Shown here one piece after another: positions 17,914-26,351 of a DNA stretch of 43,916 nt. The stretch comes from Methylotenera sp. (lineage in GTDB: Bacteria > Pseudomonadota > Gammaproteobacteria > Burkholderiales > Burkholderiaceae_C). The stretch is from contig JAIPCJ010000017.1 in NCBI GenBank assembly GCA_021738245.1, positions 1 to 43,916 on the forward strand. The letters are read 5' to 3'. The position numbers and the translations under genes were made by a program. Below the pieces are notes generated by a model that was not told the DNA's origin, did not search any database, and saw nothing but the letters and a program-made list of their open reading frames with translations. The stretch's first letter is position 1. Each line of letters starts with the position of its first letter.

Positions 17914-20475
17914 ATGGACGTTTCCCGCACCCGCGCCCTGCGCGGCCCGAACATGTGGAGCCGCCACACGGCCATCGAGGCCGTCGTGCACTGCAGCGAC
18001 GCCGAGCGCTCGCTCGAACGACTGCCCGGCTTCGAGGCGCGCCTGCGCCAGCGCTTCCCCACCATCGGCGCCCTGCGCGCCGACGCTTCCCTGGCCCAGG
18101 TGCTCGAGCAGGCCACGCTGGCGCTGCAGGCCCAGGCCGGCTGCCCGGTGACTTTCAGCCAGACCCATGTCACGCCCGAAGCCGGCACCTACCAGGTGGT
18201 CGTCGAGTACAGCGAGGAAGACGTGGGCCGCCTGGCCTTCGAGCAGGCCGTCAAGCTCGTGAGCGCGGCGCTGGACGGCAGCGAGTTCGATGCCGAGCCG
18301 GTGCTCGCCCAACTGCGCGAACTCGACGAGGACATCCGCCTGGGCCCGTCCACCGGCTCCATCGTCAACGCGGCCGTGGCGCGCGGCATTCCGTACCGCC
18401 GCCTGACCCAGGGCAGCCTGGTGCAGTTCGGCTGGGGCGCCAAGCAGCGCCGCATCTGGGCCGCCGAGGTCGACGCCACGAGCGCGGTGAGCGAATCCAT
18501 CGCGCAGGACAAAGACCTCTGCAAGCGCCTGCTGCAGGCCGCGGGCGTGCCGGTACCCATCGGCCGCCCGGTGGACTCGCCCGACGACGGCTGGGCCGTG
18601 GCCCAGGAGATCGGCCTGCCGGTGGTCGTGAAGCCGCAGGACGGCAACCAGGGCAAGGGCGTGACGGTCAACGTGGTGGACCGCGCTCACTTCGACATCG
18701 CCTACAAGGCCGCTGACGAGATCGGCCAGGTCATGGTCGAGAAGTTCCTGCCCGGCGGCGACTACCGCCTGCTGGTCATCGGCGACAAGCTCATCGCCGC
18801 CGCCCGCCGTGACCCGCCCCACGTTATCGGCGACGGCCAGCACACGGTCAAGCAGCTGGTCGACAAGGTCAACAGCGACCCCCGTCGCGGCGACGGGCAT
18901 GCCACGTCGCTCACCAAGATCCGCTTCGACGACATCGCGGTCGCGCGCCTCACGCAGCAGGGCCTGACGCCGGAGTCCATTCCCGAGAAGGGCCAGCGGG
19001 TCATCCTGCGCAACAACGCCAACCTGTCCACCGGCGGCACCGCCACCGACGTGACCGACGACGTGCACCCCGAGGTGGCTGCGCGCGCCATCGCGGCGGC
19101 CCAGGTCGTGGGCCTGCATGTGTGTGGCGTGGACGTGGTGGCCGAGAGCGTGCTGCGTCCGCTGGAAGAGATCAACGGTGGCATCGTCGAAGTGAATGCG
19201 GCGCCCGGCCTGCGCATGCACCTGAGCCCCAGCTTCGGCAAGGGCCGCAATGTGGGCGAGGCCATCATCGGCCACCTGTTCGGCACCGGCACCAAGGCGG
19301 AAGACGGCCGCATCCCGGTCGTGGCCGTGACCGGCACCAACGGCAAGACCACGGTGACGCGGCTCATCGCCCACATGTTCGCGAGCTGCGGCTTGAAGGT
19401 GGGCATGACCAACACCGACGGCGTCTATGTCGACGGCCGCCAGATCGACAGCGGCGACTGCTCCGGCCCCAAGAGCGCGCGCAACGTGCTGATGCATCCC
19501 GACGTGGAAGCCGCCGTGCTGGAGACCGCCCGCGGCGGCATCCTGCGCGAGGGCCTGGGCTTCGACCGCTGCCAGGTGGCGGTGGTCACCAACATCGGCG
19601 CAGGCGACCACCTCGGCATGAACTTCCTGCACACCGCGGAAGACATCGTGCTGGTCAAGCGGGTGATCGTGCAGAACGTGGCGCCCAACGGCTACGCGGT
19701 GCTGAACGCGGCCGACCCCCTGACCGCGCAGATGGCCGCCGTGTGCCCCGGCCAGGTCATCTACTTCGCGGCTGACCGCCACCATCCGCTGATGGCCACG
19801 CACCGCGCCCAGGGCAAGCGCTGCGTCTACGTCGATGGCGACCAGATCGTCGCGGCGCAAGGCGTGTGGCGCGAGAGCATCCCGCTGCGCGACATCCCGC
19901 TCACGCGCGGTGGCGTCATCGGCTTCCAGGTCGAGAACGCGATGGCCGCCGTGGCCGCAGCCTGGGGCGTGGGCCTGGACTGGGACACCATCCGCCGCGG
20001 CGTGGGCAGCTTTGCGAACGACGCCGACAACGCGCCAGGCCGCTTCAATGTGATGGACTACAAGGGCGCCACCGTGATTGCCGACTACGGCCACAACGGC
20101 GACGCGATGAAGGCGCTGGTGGACGCCGTGTCGGCCATGCCCGCGAAGAAGCGTATCGTCGTCATCAGCGGCGCGGGCGACCGCCGCGACGAAGACATCC
20201 GCATCCAGACCGAGATCTTGGGCGCAGCCTTCGACGACGTCATCCTGTACGAGGACGCCTGCCAGCGCGGCCGCGCGGCCGGCGAGGTGGTGGCGCTGCT
20301 GCGTGCCGGCCTGCAAGGGGCCACGCGCACCACGCATGTCGAAGAGATCGTGGGCGAGTTCATCGCCATCGACCGTGCGCTTTCGCGCCTGCAGCCGGGC
20401 GACCTGTGCCTGGTGCTGGTCGACCAGGTGGAAGAAGCCCTGGCCCACCTGGCCCAGCGCATCAGCGAAGGTTGA
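17914..20475 (+). CDS. cphA: Cyanophycin synthetase
   Basis: 853 residues, close to the usual CphA length of about 870. It has the N-terminal CphA domain (RGPNMWSRHTAIE), the ATP-grasp domain (about 195-470; DKDLCK, VVVKPQDGNQGKGVTV, VEVNAAPGLRMHL) that adds aspartate to the backbone, and the Mur-ligase module with intact P-loop VTGTNGKTT (about 472-480), ETARGGILREGLGFD, NDADNAPGRFN and the C-terminal Mur domain, which adds arginine to the aspartate side chain. The product is the nitrogen reserve polymer (beta-Asp-Arg)n, stored as cytoplasmic granules. The start ATG at 17914 follows the upstream paralogue by 22 bases, so one operon is likely. No cyanophycinase is in the window. Confidence 0.95.
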   Translation: MDVSRTRALRGPNMWSRHTAIEAVVHCSDAERSLERLPGFEARLRQRFPTIGALRADASLAQVLEQATLALQAQAGCPVTFSQTHVTPEAGTYQVVVEYSEEDVGRLAFEQAVKLVSAALDGSEFDAEPVLAQLRELDEDIRLGPSTGSIVNAAVARGIPYRRLTQGSLVQFGWGAKQRRIWAAEVDATSAVSESIAQDKDLCKRLLQAAGVPVPIGRPVDSPDDGWAVAQEIGLPVVVKPQDGNQGKGVTVNVVDRAHFDIAYKAADEIGQVMVEKFLPGGDYRLLVIGDKLIAAARRDPPHVIGDGQHTVKQLVDKVNSDPRRGDGHATSLTKIRFDDIAVARLTQQGLTPESIPEKGQRVILRNNANLSTGGTATDVTDDVHPEVAARAIAAAQVVGLHVCGVDVVAESVLRPLEEINGGIVEVNAAPGLRMHLSPSFGKGRNVGEAIIGHLFGTGTKAEDGRIPVVAVTGTNGKTTVTRLIAHMFASCGLKVGMTNTDGVYVDGRQIDSGDCSGPKSARNVLMHPDVEAAVLETARGGILREGLGFDRCQVAVVTNIGAGDHLGMNFLHTAEDIVLVKRVIVQNVAPNGYAVLNAADPLTAQMAAVCPGQVIYFAADRHHPLMATHRAQGKRCVYVDGDQIVAAQGVWRESIPLRDIPLTRGGVIGFQVENAMAAVAAAWGVGLDWDTIRRGVGSFANDADNAPGRFNVMDYKGATVIADYGHNGDAMKALVDAVSAMPAKKRIVVISGAGDRRDEDIRIQTEILGAAFDDVILYEDACQRGRAAGEVVALLRAGLQGATRTTHVEEIVGEFIAIDRALSRLQPGDLCLVLVDQVEEALAHLAQRISEG

Positions 20476-20521
20476 CGTCGCGCGGCGCGCTGCCGTGCAG
20501 CGGCGGTGCGCCTGGCGGTGC

Positions 20522-21283
20522 TCAGCGGTAGCGCGCCAGCAACCGCTGCAGCTCGCCGTCAGCAGTCAGGCCCTGGATGGCCGCATTCAGCGCCGCCAGG
20601 TTCACCGGGCTGCTGGCCGACAGGGCGCACTGGGCCAGCACTTCTGACACCACCAGCGGCGGATGCAGCGCGAGCTTGAAGTTGCCGATGCGCTGCTGGT
20701 ATTCCAGGACGCGGCGCCCGGTGAGCGCATGCTGCACACGGCCGAGCGCGAGCTTGTGCAGGTTGGTCACCGCATCCGGCGCATCGTTGCGCACAAAGCC
20801 GGCCCGCAGCGTGTCGGTCATCTCCGGGTAGACATAGCCCCGCACCGTGCCCACCGGCTGGCCGGCCAGATCGGACAGCGACGCGGGGGCAGGCGCAGAC
20901 GCGGCTGTGATGAGCAAGGCCTGGTCAGGCAGGAAGGGGCGGCTCCAGGCAAAGGCGCCGGGCAGCCATTCACTTTGGTAGTCGCACAGCAGATCGCCCT
21001 CGCCGCGCTGCAGCGCCTCGGCCAGCCGCTTGCGCGGCACCGGCCGGGCCACCAGCTCCCGGCCCAGGCGTCGGGCCAGGGCGTGACCCAGGTCCAGGTG
21101 CAGGCCTTCCACGACACGGTCACCGTCGATGCGCGCCTGCGGCATCAGGGCACTGGTTTCCACCAGCATGACCAGCGGCCGCGCAGCCGGGGCCTGCGCC
21201 CCGGCACAGCCAGCGGCCCACAGCCAGACCAGCCCGCAGCCGCCCAGCATCCACCGCCGCCCAAGCCGCTGCGCACTGACCAT
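20522..21283 (-). CDS. Periplasmic solute-binding protein, family 3 type
   Basis: 253 residues. An N-terminal signal (RR at 9-10, hydrophobic 12-28) ends near AGC-AGAQA; a cleaved signal peptide or a lipoprotein at Cys26 are both possible. The mature part has the order of the amino-acid-binding (SBP_bac_3) fold: LVMLVETSALMP, a GLHLDLGHALARRLG segment, LLCDYQSEWLPG, SDLAGQPVGTVRGYVYP and the C-terminal LAALNAAIQGLTADGELQRLLARY. No permease or ATPase gene is adjacent, so it may be an orphan receptor or sensor component. It is divergent from the haemoglobin gene and convergent with cphA. Confidence 0.8.
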   Translation of the reverse strand: MVSAQRLGRRWMLGGCGLVWLWAAGCAGAQAPAARPLVMLVETSALMPQARIDGDRVVEGLHLDLGHALARRLGRELVARPVPRKRLAEALQRGEGDLLCDYQSEWLPGAFAWSRPFLPDQALLITAASAPAPASLSDLAGQPVGTVRGYVYPEMTDTLRAGFVRNDAPDAVTNLHKLALGRVQHALTGRRVLEYQQRIGNFKLALHPPLVVSEVLAQCALSASSPVNLAALNAAIQGLTADGELQRLLARYR

Positions 21284-21437
21284 GCCTTGATGATGCCCCG
21301 ATTGCCATGCCCGACACGAGGGCTGGGCAGCTCAGGCAGCACCAGACTGTGACCGGCGCACGGTTTCTACGCCGGCACGCATGCCGTATCGCCGGGCAGC
21401 GGCCTAGACTCGCGCGACCCGCCGACCTTGCCCCGAG

Positions 21438-21941
21438 ATGAAGCCCACCGCCTCGTTTGCCGCCCTTGCCCTGGCCCAGGCCGTGGCCTTGATGCTGGCG
21501 CTGGCCGCGCCCCAGGCGTTCGCTCAGCCTGCGCCGGGCTCAGGCCCGCGCACGGCGCAGCCCGGCACCGCCCCGCTGCCGGCCGACGACCGGCTCTACC
21601 AGGCGCTCGGCGGTCGGGACACTATCCAGCGCTTCACCGACGACTTCTACGAGCGCATGCTGCAGGACGCGCGCATCGCCCGCTACTTCGAGGGCGTCAA
21701 CACCAAGTACCTCAAGCGCACGTTGGCCGACTACTTCTGTGTGGTGGCCGGTGGCAGCTGCGTGTATGACGGCGTCGGCATGAAGGACGCGCATGCCCAC
21801 CTCGGCATCGATGCCGCGGCCTTCAACGCCCTGGTCGAGAACCTGCAGCTGGCCATGGACGCCGCGGGTGTTCCCTTCAGCACGCAGAACCAGCTGCTGG
21901 CGCGCATGGCGTTCTTCCACCGCGACATCGTCACGAAGTGA
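21438..21941 (+). CDS. Exported group I truncated haemoglobin
   Basis: 167 residues. A clear signal peptide (MKPTASFAALALAQAVALML, cleavage near AFA-QP) and a short Pro-rich linker lead to a truncated globin domain (about 50-167): LYQALGGRDTIQRFTDDFYERM (helices A-B), FEGVNTKYLKRTLADYF (helix E region), and KDAHAHLGI, whose His is the probable proximal haem ligand. Two Cys (YFCVVAGGSCVY) could form a disulfide in the periplasm. Most group I truncated globins are cytoplasmic, so export is notable; nitric oxide or oxygen chemistry in the periplasm is plausible. The stop overlaps the GTG of the following hydrolase gene (GTGA). Confidence 0.88.
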   Translation: MKPTASFAALALAQAVALMLALAAPQAFAQPAPGSGPRTAQPGTAPLPADDRLYQALGGRDTIQRFTDDFYERMLQDARIARYFEGVNTKYLKRTLADYFCVVAGGSCVYDGVGMKDAHAHLGIDAAAFNALVENLQLAMDAAGVPFSTQNQLLARMAFFHRDIVTK

Positions 21942-22969
21942 CCCTGCCGGCTCACCACCGCGACGGCCGCTTCCAGAACAACGACGGCGACTCCGCTGCC
22001 AAGTCGCTCGCCGAGGTCATCCGCTGGCGCTGGCAGGCCACCCGGCAAGGCCTGCCGCCACGGCCGCAGGCGCCGATTCCTGCCCAGGCACCGGACCTCG
22101 GCTTCATCCACGCCAATACCGGCGCCGCCCAACAGCCCGCGGTGACCTGGATCGGCCACGCCACCGTGCTGGCCCAGCTCGGCGGCCTGACCCTGCTGAC
22201 CGACCCCATCTTTTCGACACGCGCCTCACCGCTGTCGTTCATCGGCCCCAAGCGGGAGCAACCGCCCGGCCTGGCCCTGCACGAACTCCCCGTCGTCGAT
22301 GCGGTGCTCGTGTCGCACAACCATTACGACCACCTCGACCTGCCCTCCTGCCGCGCGCTGGCGGACCAGCCAGGCGGCGGGCCGCTGTTCATCGTGCCGC
22401 TGGGCCTGGCCGACTGGTTCCGCCGCCGGGGCCTGCGCCGCGTGGTGGAGCTGGACTGGTGGCAGCACCATGCGCTGGCCGGCGTGGACATCGCCCTGGT
22501 GCCGGCCCAGCACTGGTCGGCCCGTGGCCTGAACGACCGCATGAAGACGCTGTGGGGCGGCTTTGCGGTGTTCGCGCCCGACTGCCATCTGTTCTTTGCG
22601 GGTGACACCGGCTACTCGCGCGACTTCAGCCGCATCCGCGCGCATTACGCCCACCGCCAGGCCGACGGCGGCTTCGATATCGCCCTGATCCCGATTGGCG
22701 CCTACGAGCCGCGCTGGTTCATGAAAGAGCAGCACGTCAATGTCGACGAGGCCCTGAAGATCCACGCCGATCTCGGCGCCCGGCGCTCCCTCGGCGTGCA
22801 CTGGGGCACCTTCGAGCTGACCGATGAAGCCCTGGACGAGCCCCCACGCCAGCTCGCCCTGCAACGGCCGCGCGCCGGGTTGGCGGAGGACGACTTCTTC
22901 ACGCTGCCCATCGGCGCCACGCGCCGCCTGCCCTCTCGCCTCAGCCCTCCAGCCGCGCGCGGGCGCTGA
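21938..22969 (+). CDS. MBL-fold metallo-hydrolase, NAPE-PLD/RomA-like
   Basis: 343 residues, GTG start overlapping the haemoglobin stop by 4 bases, so the pair is translationally coupled. The metallo-beta-lactamase fold is clear: TWIGHATVLAQLGGLTLLTDPIFS, the zinc motif SHNHYDHLD (HxHxDH), a GDTGYSRDF segment with the bridging Asp, and C-terminal LGVHWGTFELTDE with the last His. The order and the LLTDPIF and IPIGAYEPRWFM segments resemble the bacterial family related to mammalian N-acylphosphatidylethanolamine phospholipase D. There is no signal peptide, so it is probably cytoplasmic. The substrate is unknown; a phospholipid or phosphodiester is the family-based expectation. Confidence 0.88.
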   Translation: MTLPAHHRDGRFQNNDGDSAAKSLAEVIRWRWQATRQGLPPRPQAPIPAQAPDLGFIHANTGAAQQPAVTWIGHATVLAQLGGLTLLTDPIFSTRASPLSFIGPKREQPPGLALHELPVVDAVLVSHNHYDHLDLPSCRALADQPGGGPLFIVPLGLADWFRRRGLRRVVELDWWQHHALAGVDIALVPAQHWSARGLNDRMKTLWGGFAVFAPDCHLFFAGDTGYSRDFSRIRAHYAHRQADGGFDIALIPIGAYEPRWFMKEQHVNVDEALKIHADLGARRSLGVHWGTFELTDEALDEPPRQLALQRPRAGLAEDDFFTLPIGATRRLPSRLSPPAARGR

Positions 22970-23037
22970 CGCCTGCGCGCAAGCTCGGCCCCAGCTTGCC
23001 GACATGCCGCGTCACACCCGGCGGCTAGGCTGGAGAC

Positions 23038-24483
23038 ATGCGTATTCCGGACAACTGGCGGCACCGTCTGCCGCCCGCCTGGCCCCTGCTGGCCTTGGCC
23101 CTGTGGCTGGTCGCGCTCGCCGGCCTGCGCCCCGTTGCCCTGCCCGACGAAGGCCGCTACGGGGGCGTGGCCTGGGAGATGCTCGACAGCAGCTCGTGGC
23201 TCACGCCCACGCTCTTCGGCATGCCTTACTTCCACAAGCCGCCGCTCATGTACTGGGTGGACATGCTGGCGCTGCACCTGCTGGGGCCCACACCGCTGGC
23301 CCTGCGCGCCGCGCCCCTGCTGGGCGGCTGGTTGCTCGGGCTCGCGCTGTGGATCGAGGCGCGCGCCCTGGGGGGCCCCGGCGCAGCCCGGCAGGCGCTG
23401 GCCTGGCTGGCGGTGATGCCGCTGTTCTACCTCGGCGCGCAGTACGCCAACCACGACATGCTGGTGGCCGGCTGGATCTCGCTGGCCGTGGTCAGCGCGC
23501 GGCAGGCGCTGCGCGGTGAGCAGCGACACCTCGGCTGGCTGTGCGCCACCTGGGCGTCGATGGCCCTGGCGCTGCTGTCCAAAGGCCTGATCGGGGTCGT
23601 GCTGCCCGGCCTGGTGGTGCTGCCCGGGCTCGTGCTGCAGCGGCGCTGGCGTGCGCTGGGTTTCCTGCTGCATCCGCTCGGGCTGGCGGTGTTCGCCGTC
23701 ATCGCACTGCCGTGGATGCTGGCCATGCAGCAGCGCCACCCGGGCTTCTTCGACTACTTCATCATCGAGCAGCACTTCCACCGCTACACCGAGGCACGCT
23801 TCAACAACGCGCAGCCGCCGTGGTTCTTCCTGGTGGTGCTGCCGCTGGCCACGCTGCCGGCCAGTCTGCGCGCGGTGCGGGCGCTGCGCCAGGGCGGCTT
23901 TGCGCTGTGGTGGGTCGCGGTCATCGTGGTCTTCTTCTCGCTGCCCCGCTCCAAGCTCGTGGGCTATGTGCTGCCCGCCCTGCTGCCCTGGGCGCTGCTG
24001 CTGGCGCATGCCTGGGTGGGGCAGCGCGGCGAGCGTCTGGCCTGGGCCGCATCAGCCCTGCTGTGTGCGCTGGCCGTGCCGGCGATCGCCCACTGGGGGG
24101 CGCCTGACCATGGCGATCTGGGCGCCGCACTGCGCGCCCGGCTGGCGCCTGGTGACCGTGTGCTGCTCACGGGCGAGCCCTTTTTCGACCTGCGGCTGCA
24201 GGCCGGCCTCGCCACCCCACCCGCGGTGTTCGCCGACTGGGACGCCGTGCGCCGGCAGGGCGGCGACAACTGGCAGCGCGAGTTGCTGGACGCCGCCCGC
24301 TTCGACCCCGCTGCCGGCGAGCGGGTGTTGTGGACGCCCGAGCGCCTGCGCCGCGAGCGTTGCGCCTCTGGCCGGATCTGGCTGGTCGCGCCGCCGGCCG
24401 ATGCGCTGCCCGGTGCGCTGCCGGTGTTCAGCGGCCGGCGGGCCTCGCTCTACCAGCTGCCGCGGCCTGACCGTTGCCCGTGA
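23038..24483 (+). CDS. ArnT-like membrane glycosyltransferase (GT83)
   Basis: 481 residues. About 10-12 hydrophobic segments run to residue 350, followed by a soluble periplasmic tail of about 120 residues. The first periplasmic loop has ALPDEGRYGGVAWEML, the acidic motif that holds the catalytic carboxylate, and then YFHKPPLMYW, both standard for ArnT/PMT-family enzymes. These transfer a sugar from undecaprenyl phosphate onto lipid A phosphate or another acceptor in the periplasm. It is shorter than E. coli ArnT (550). The ATG at 23038 has GGAG close upstream. It is convergent (13 bases) with a deacetylase and an ArnC-like transferase that could make its donor, which suggests an amino-sugar (hexosamine or similar) rather than arabinose donor. 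Confidence 0.88.
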   Translation: MRIPDNWRHRLPPAWPLLALALWLVALAGLRPVALPDEGRYGGVAWEMLDSSSWLTPTLFGMPYFHKPPLMYWVDMLALHLLGPTPLALRAAPLLGGWLLGLALWIEARALGGPGAARQALAWLAVMPLFYLGAQYANHDMLVAGWISLAVVSARQALRGEQRHLGWLCATWASMALALLSKGLIGVVLPGLVVLPGLVLQRRWRALGFLLHPLGLAVFAVIALPWMLAMQQRHPGFFDYFIIEQHFHRYTEARFNNAQPPWFFLVVLPLATLPASLRAVRALRQGGFALWWVAVIVVFFSLPRSKLVGYVLPALLPWALLLAHAWVGQRGERLAWAASALLCALAVPAIAHWGAPDHGDLGAALRARLAPGDRVLLTGEPFFDLRLQAGLATPPAVFADWDAVRRQGGDNWQRELLDAARFDPAAGERVLWTPERLRRERCASGRIWLVAPPADALPGALPVFSGRRASLYQLPRPDRCP

Positions 24484-24496
24484 GGCCCCACCGAGC

Positions 24497-25288
24497 TCAG
24501 CCGAGCACGACACCGGCAGCCGCCAGGTCCTGCATGAACAGGTCGCTCGCGAGATAGGCGGCTTCTCGCTGGCGTGCTGCGGCGATGGGGTCGCCCGGGT
24601 CCGGGTTACCCGAGGCTGGGTGGCAGAACAGCAAGGCCCTGTCGGGGGCAGTCTGCAACCAGCCGCGCACCAGCGCGCGGTAATCAGCCGCCGGATGGAA
24701 GTCATACACACCCACCAGCGCCGACGGCTGCGCCACACCCTGCCGGCTCGCCGCCTGGGCCAGGGCCCGCCCGCCGCAGGCGGCGATCACCGCGCGCTTG
24801 AACGGGAAGCCCGGGCCGAGCACACGGCCGGTGTTGCGCACCGGTCGCTGCGCCTGGCCGGCCGCGGCGAGCACCAGCGGCCGCACCCCGGGCAGGGCGT
24901 GGACATGTTGATGACCATCGACGAAGTCGGGCAGCGTGCCGCGCACCTCGGCAAACCGGGCCCACTGCGCATGCACCTCGTCGGCGATGCCTGGCGGCAG
25001 CCGGCCGAGCCAGGCCATGGCGATCAGCGCGCCCAGGCGCGGGAACTGCGGCCAGTGGCGGCGCAGGGCCGGGCTGAGCGGTTCGCCGTCGGTGAGGTTC
25101 AGGTGCAGGCCGGTGGCGACGTCGGCATGCCGCAGGGCCTGGGCCGCGCCCGCCCAGCGACGGGGCGTCACGAGGCAACTCACCGCCGTCAGGCGCCGTC
25201 GCTCGGCCAGGGCCAGGATGCCGCGGTCGACGGCCGGCCCCTGGCCGAAGTCATCGGCGCAGACGGCCAGCCGGCGCGCAGCGCTCAC
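24497..25288 (-). CDS. ChbG/HpnK (YdjC) family deacetylase, NaxD-like candidate
   Basis: 263 residues. It carries the YdjC-fold metal motifs: CADDFGQ near residue 10 (Asp-Asp), GLHLNLTDG (His) about residue 80, and DGHQHVHALPGV about residue 123 (His-x-x-His). Family members remove N-acetyl groups from sugars, including chitooligosaccharides (ChbG), hopanoid glucosamine (HpnK) and undecaprenyl-phosphate-linked GalNAc or GlcNAc (NaxD). The GTG start at 25288 overlaps the stop of the upstream glycosyltransferase by 4 bases, so the two are coupled. With an ArnC-like transferase upstream and an ArnT-like enzyme convergent, NaxD-type action on an undecaprenyl-phosphate sugar is the best fit. No hopanoid genes are in the window. 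Confidence 0.87.
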   Translation of the reverse strand: MSAARRLAVCADDFGQGPAVDRGILALAERRRLTAVSCLVTPRRWAGAAQALRHADVATGLHLNLTDGEPLSPALRRHWPQFPRLGALIAMAWLGRLPPGIADEVHAQWARFAEVRGTLPDFVDGHQHVHALPGVRPLVLAAAGQAQRPVRNTGRVLGPGFPFKRAVIAACGGRALAQAASRQGVAQPSALVGVYDFHPAADYRALVRGWLQTAPDRALLFCHPASGNPDPGDPIAAARQREAAYLASDLFMQDLAAAGVVLG

Positions 25289-26241
25289 AAGGCCGGCCCG
25301 GTGTCCTGGGCCACCAGGTACAACGGTCGCTGCTTGACCTCGTCAAAGATGCGACCCACGTACTCGCCCAGCAAGCCGATGGACAACAGCTGCACGCCGC
25401 TGAAGAACATCAGGCCGACCACCACCGTCGGCCAGCCCGGAATGGGATGGCCGTAAAGCAGGTGCTCCACGACGAGGAAGGCGCCGTATGCCAGCGCGCA
25501 GCAGGCCACCACCGCGCCGAGCAGGCTGCTCATGCGCAGCGGCAGGTTGGTGAAGGCGGTCACGCCGTTGAAGGCGAGGTTCAGCAGCCGCGGCAGCGAG
25601 AAGTGGCTGCGGCCATGGGCCCGCGGCCGCGGTGTGTAGGGCAGGAACTCGGTGCCGTAACCCACCCAGGCATACAGGCCCTTCATGAAGCGATTGCGCT
25701 CCGGCAGGGCATTGAGCGCCTGCACCACGCGGCGGTCCAGCAGGCGGAAGTCGCCCGCATCCGGTGGGATGGTCAGGCGCGTGGAGGCGTTGACCAGGCG
25801 GTAGAACAGCCGCGTGCCCCAGCGCTTGAGCGGCCCTTCCTCGTCGCGGTTGGCGCGCACGGCGCAGGCCATGTCGGCACCACGCAGCCATGCCTCGTGC
25901 ATCTGCCCGATCAGCTCGGGCGCGTGCTGGCCGTCAGCATCCATCAGCAGCACACGGTCGGCATCGGCCAGCGCCAGGCCCGCCGTCAACGCGGCCTCCT
26001 TGCCGAAATTGCGCGACAGGCGCACGTAGCGCAGCGGCAGCCCGGCGTCGCGCGCGGCCAGCGCCACGGCGCCGGTGGCGTCGGTGCTGCCGTCATCGAC
26101 GAGCAGCACGCGCCAGTGCGGTGTCAGCGGCGTCAATGCCTGCCGCAACTGCTCGAACAGCCCTGGGAGGTTGGCGGCCTCGTTGAAAGCAGGCAGCACC
26201 ACGTCCAGGCTGGCATCGGGCAGGCGGTCGATCGCAGGCAT
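25285..26241 (-). CDS. Polyprenyl-phosphate glycosyltransferase, family 2 (ArnC/DPM/FlmF-like)
   Basis: 318 residues. The cytoplasmic GT-A domain (about 1-230) has VVLPAFNEAANLP, VDDGSTDATG, the metal-binding DADGQH and DAGDFRLLDRR. Two C-terminal transmembrane segments follow (about 232-262 and 270-295), then GLLGEYVGRIFDEVKQRP, which is typical of transferases that load a sugar from a nucleotide donor onto undecaprenyl or dolichyl phosphate. It is the first gene of a two-gene unit with the deacetylase (GTGA overlap). The 110 bases upstream contain inverted repeats. By the FlmF2-NaxD-FlmK model it would make undecaprenyl-phosphate N-acetylhexosamine. Confidence 0.9.
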   Translation of the reverse strand: MPAIDRLPDASLDVVLPAFNEAANLPGLFEQLRQALTPLTPHWRVLLVDDGSTDATGAVALAARDAGLPLRYVRLSRNFGKEAALTAGLALADADRVLLMDADGQHAPELIGQMHEAWLRGADMACAVRANRDEEGPLKRWGTRLFYRLVNASTRLTIPPDAGDFRLLDRRVVQALNALPERNRFMKGLYAWVGYGTEFLPYTPRPRAHGRSHFSLPRLLNLAFNGVTAFTNLPLRMSSLLGAVVACCALAYGAFLVVEHLLYGHPIPGWPTVVVGLMFFSGVQLLSIGLLGEYVGRIFDEVKQRPLYLVAQDTGPAL

Positions 26242-26244
26242 GTC

Positions 26245-26307
26245 GTCATTCTGGGAAACCCGAATGACAAGGCGCTTGCCGAGGTCTGTCAGCCGCCTGA
26301 CAAGCGC
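26245..26307 (-). promoter_or_regulatory. Structured leader upstream of the glycosyltransferase
   Basis: A 10-bp hairpin with one bulged base and a 3-base loop (26245-26268; GTCATTC..GGG / CCC..GAATGAC) ends three bases before the ATG. Upstream, 26287-26292 can pair with 26297-26302 (TGTCAG/CTGACA), while 26272-26278 can pair with 26301-26307 (GCGCTTG/CAAGCGC). The last two pairings share two bases and exclude each other. There is no evident Shine-Dalgarno. It could be an operator or an RNA switch; function is inferred. Confidence 0.35.
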
Positions 26308-26351
26308 AACGCCCGGCCTACCCGGCGGTGCACGCCGCGTTCAGGCCCTCG

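Noticed and set aside
17842-20448. 868-codon minus-strand frame opposite cphA
   Set aside because: Antisense shadow of a full-length cyanophycin synthetase; composition is typical of reverse-frame translation.
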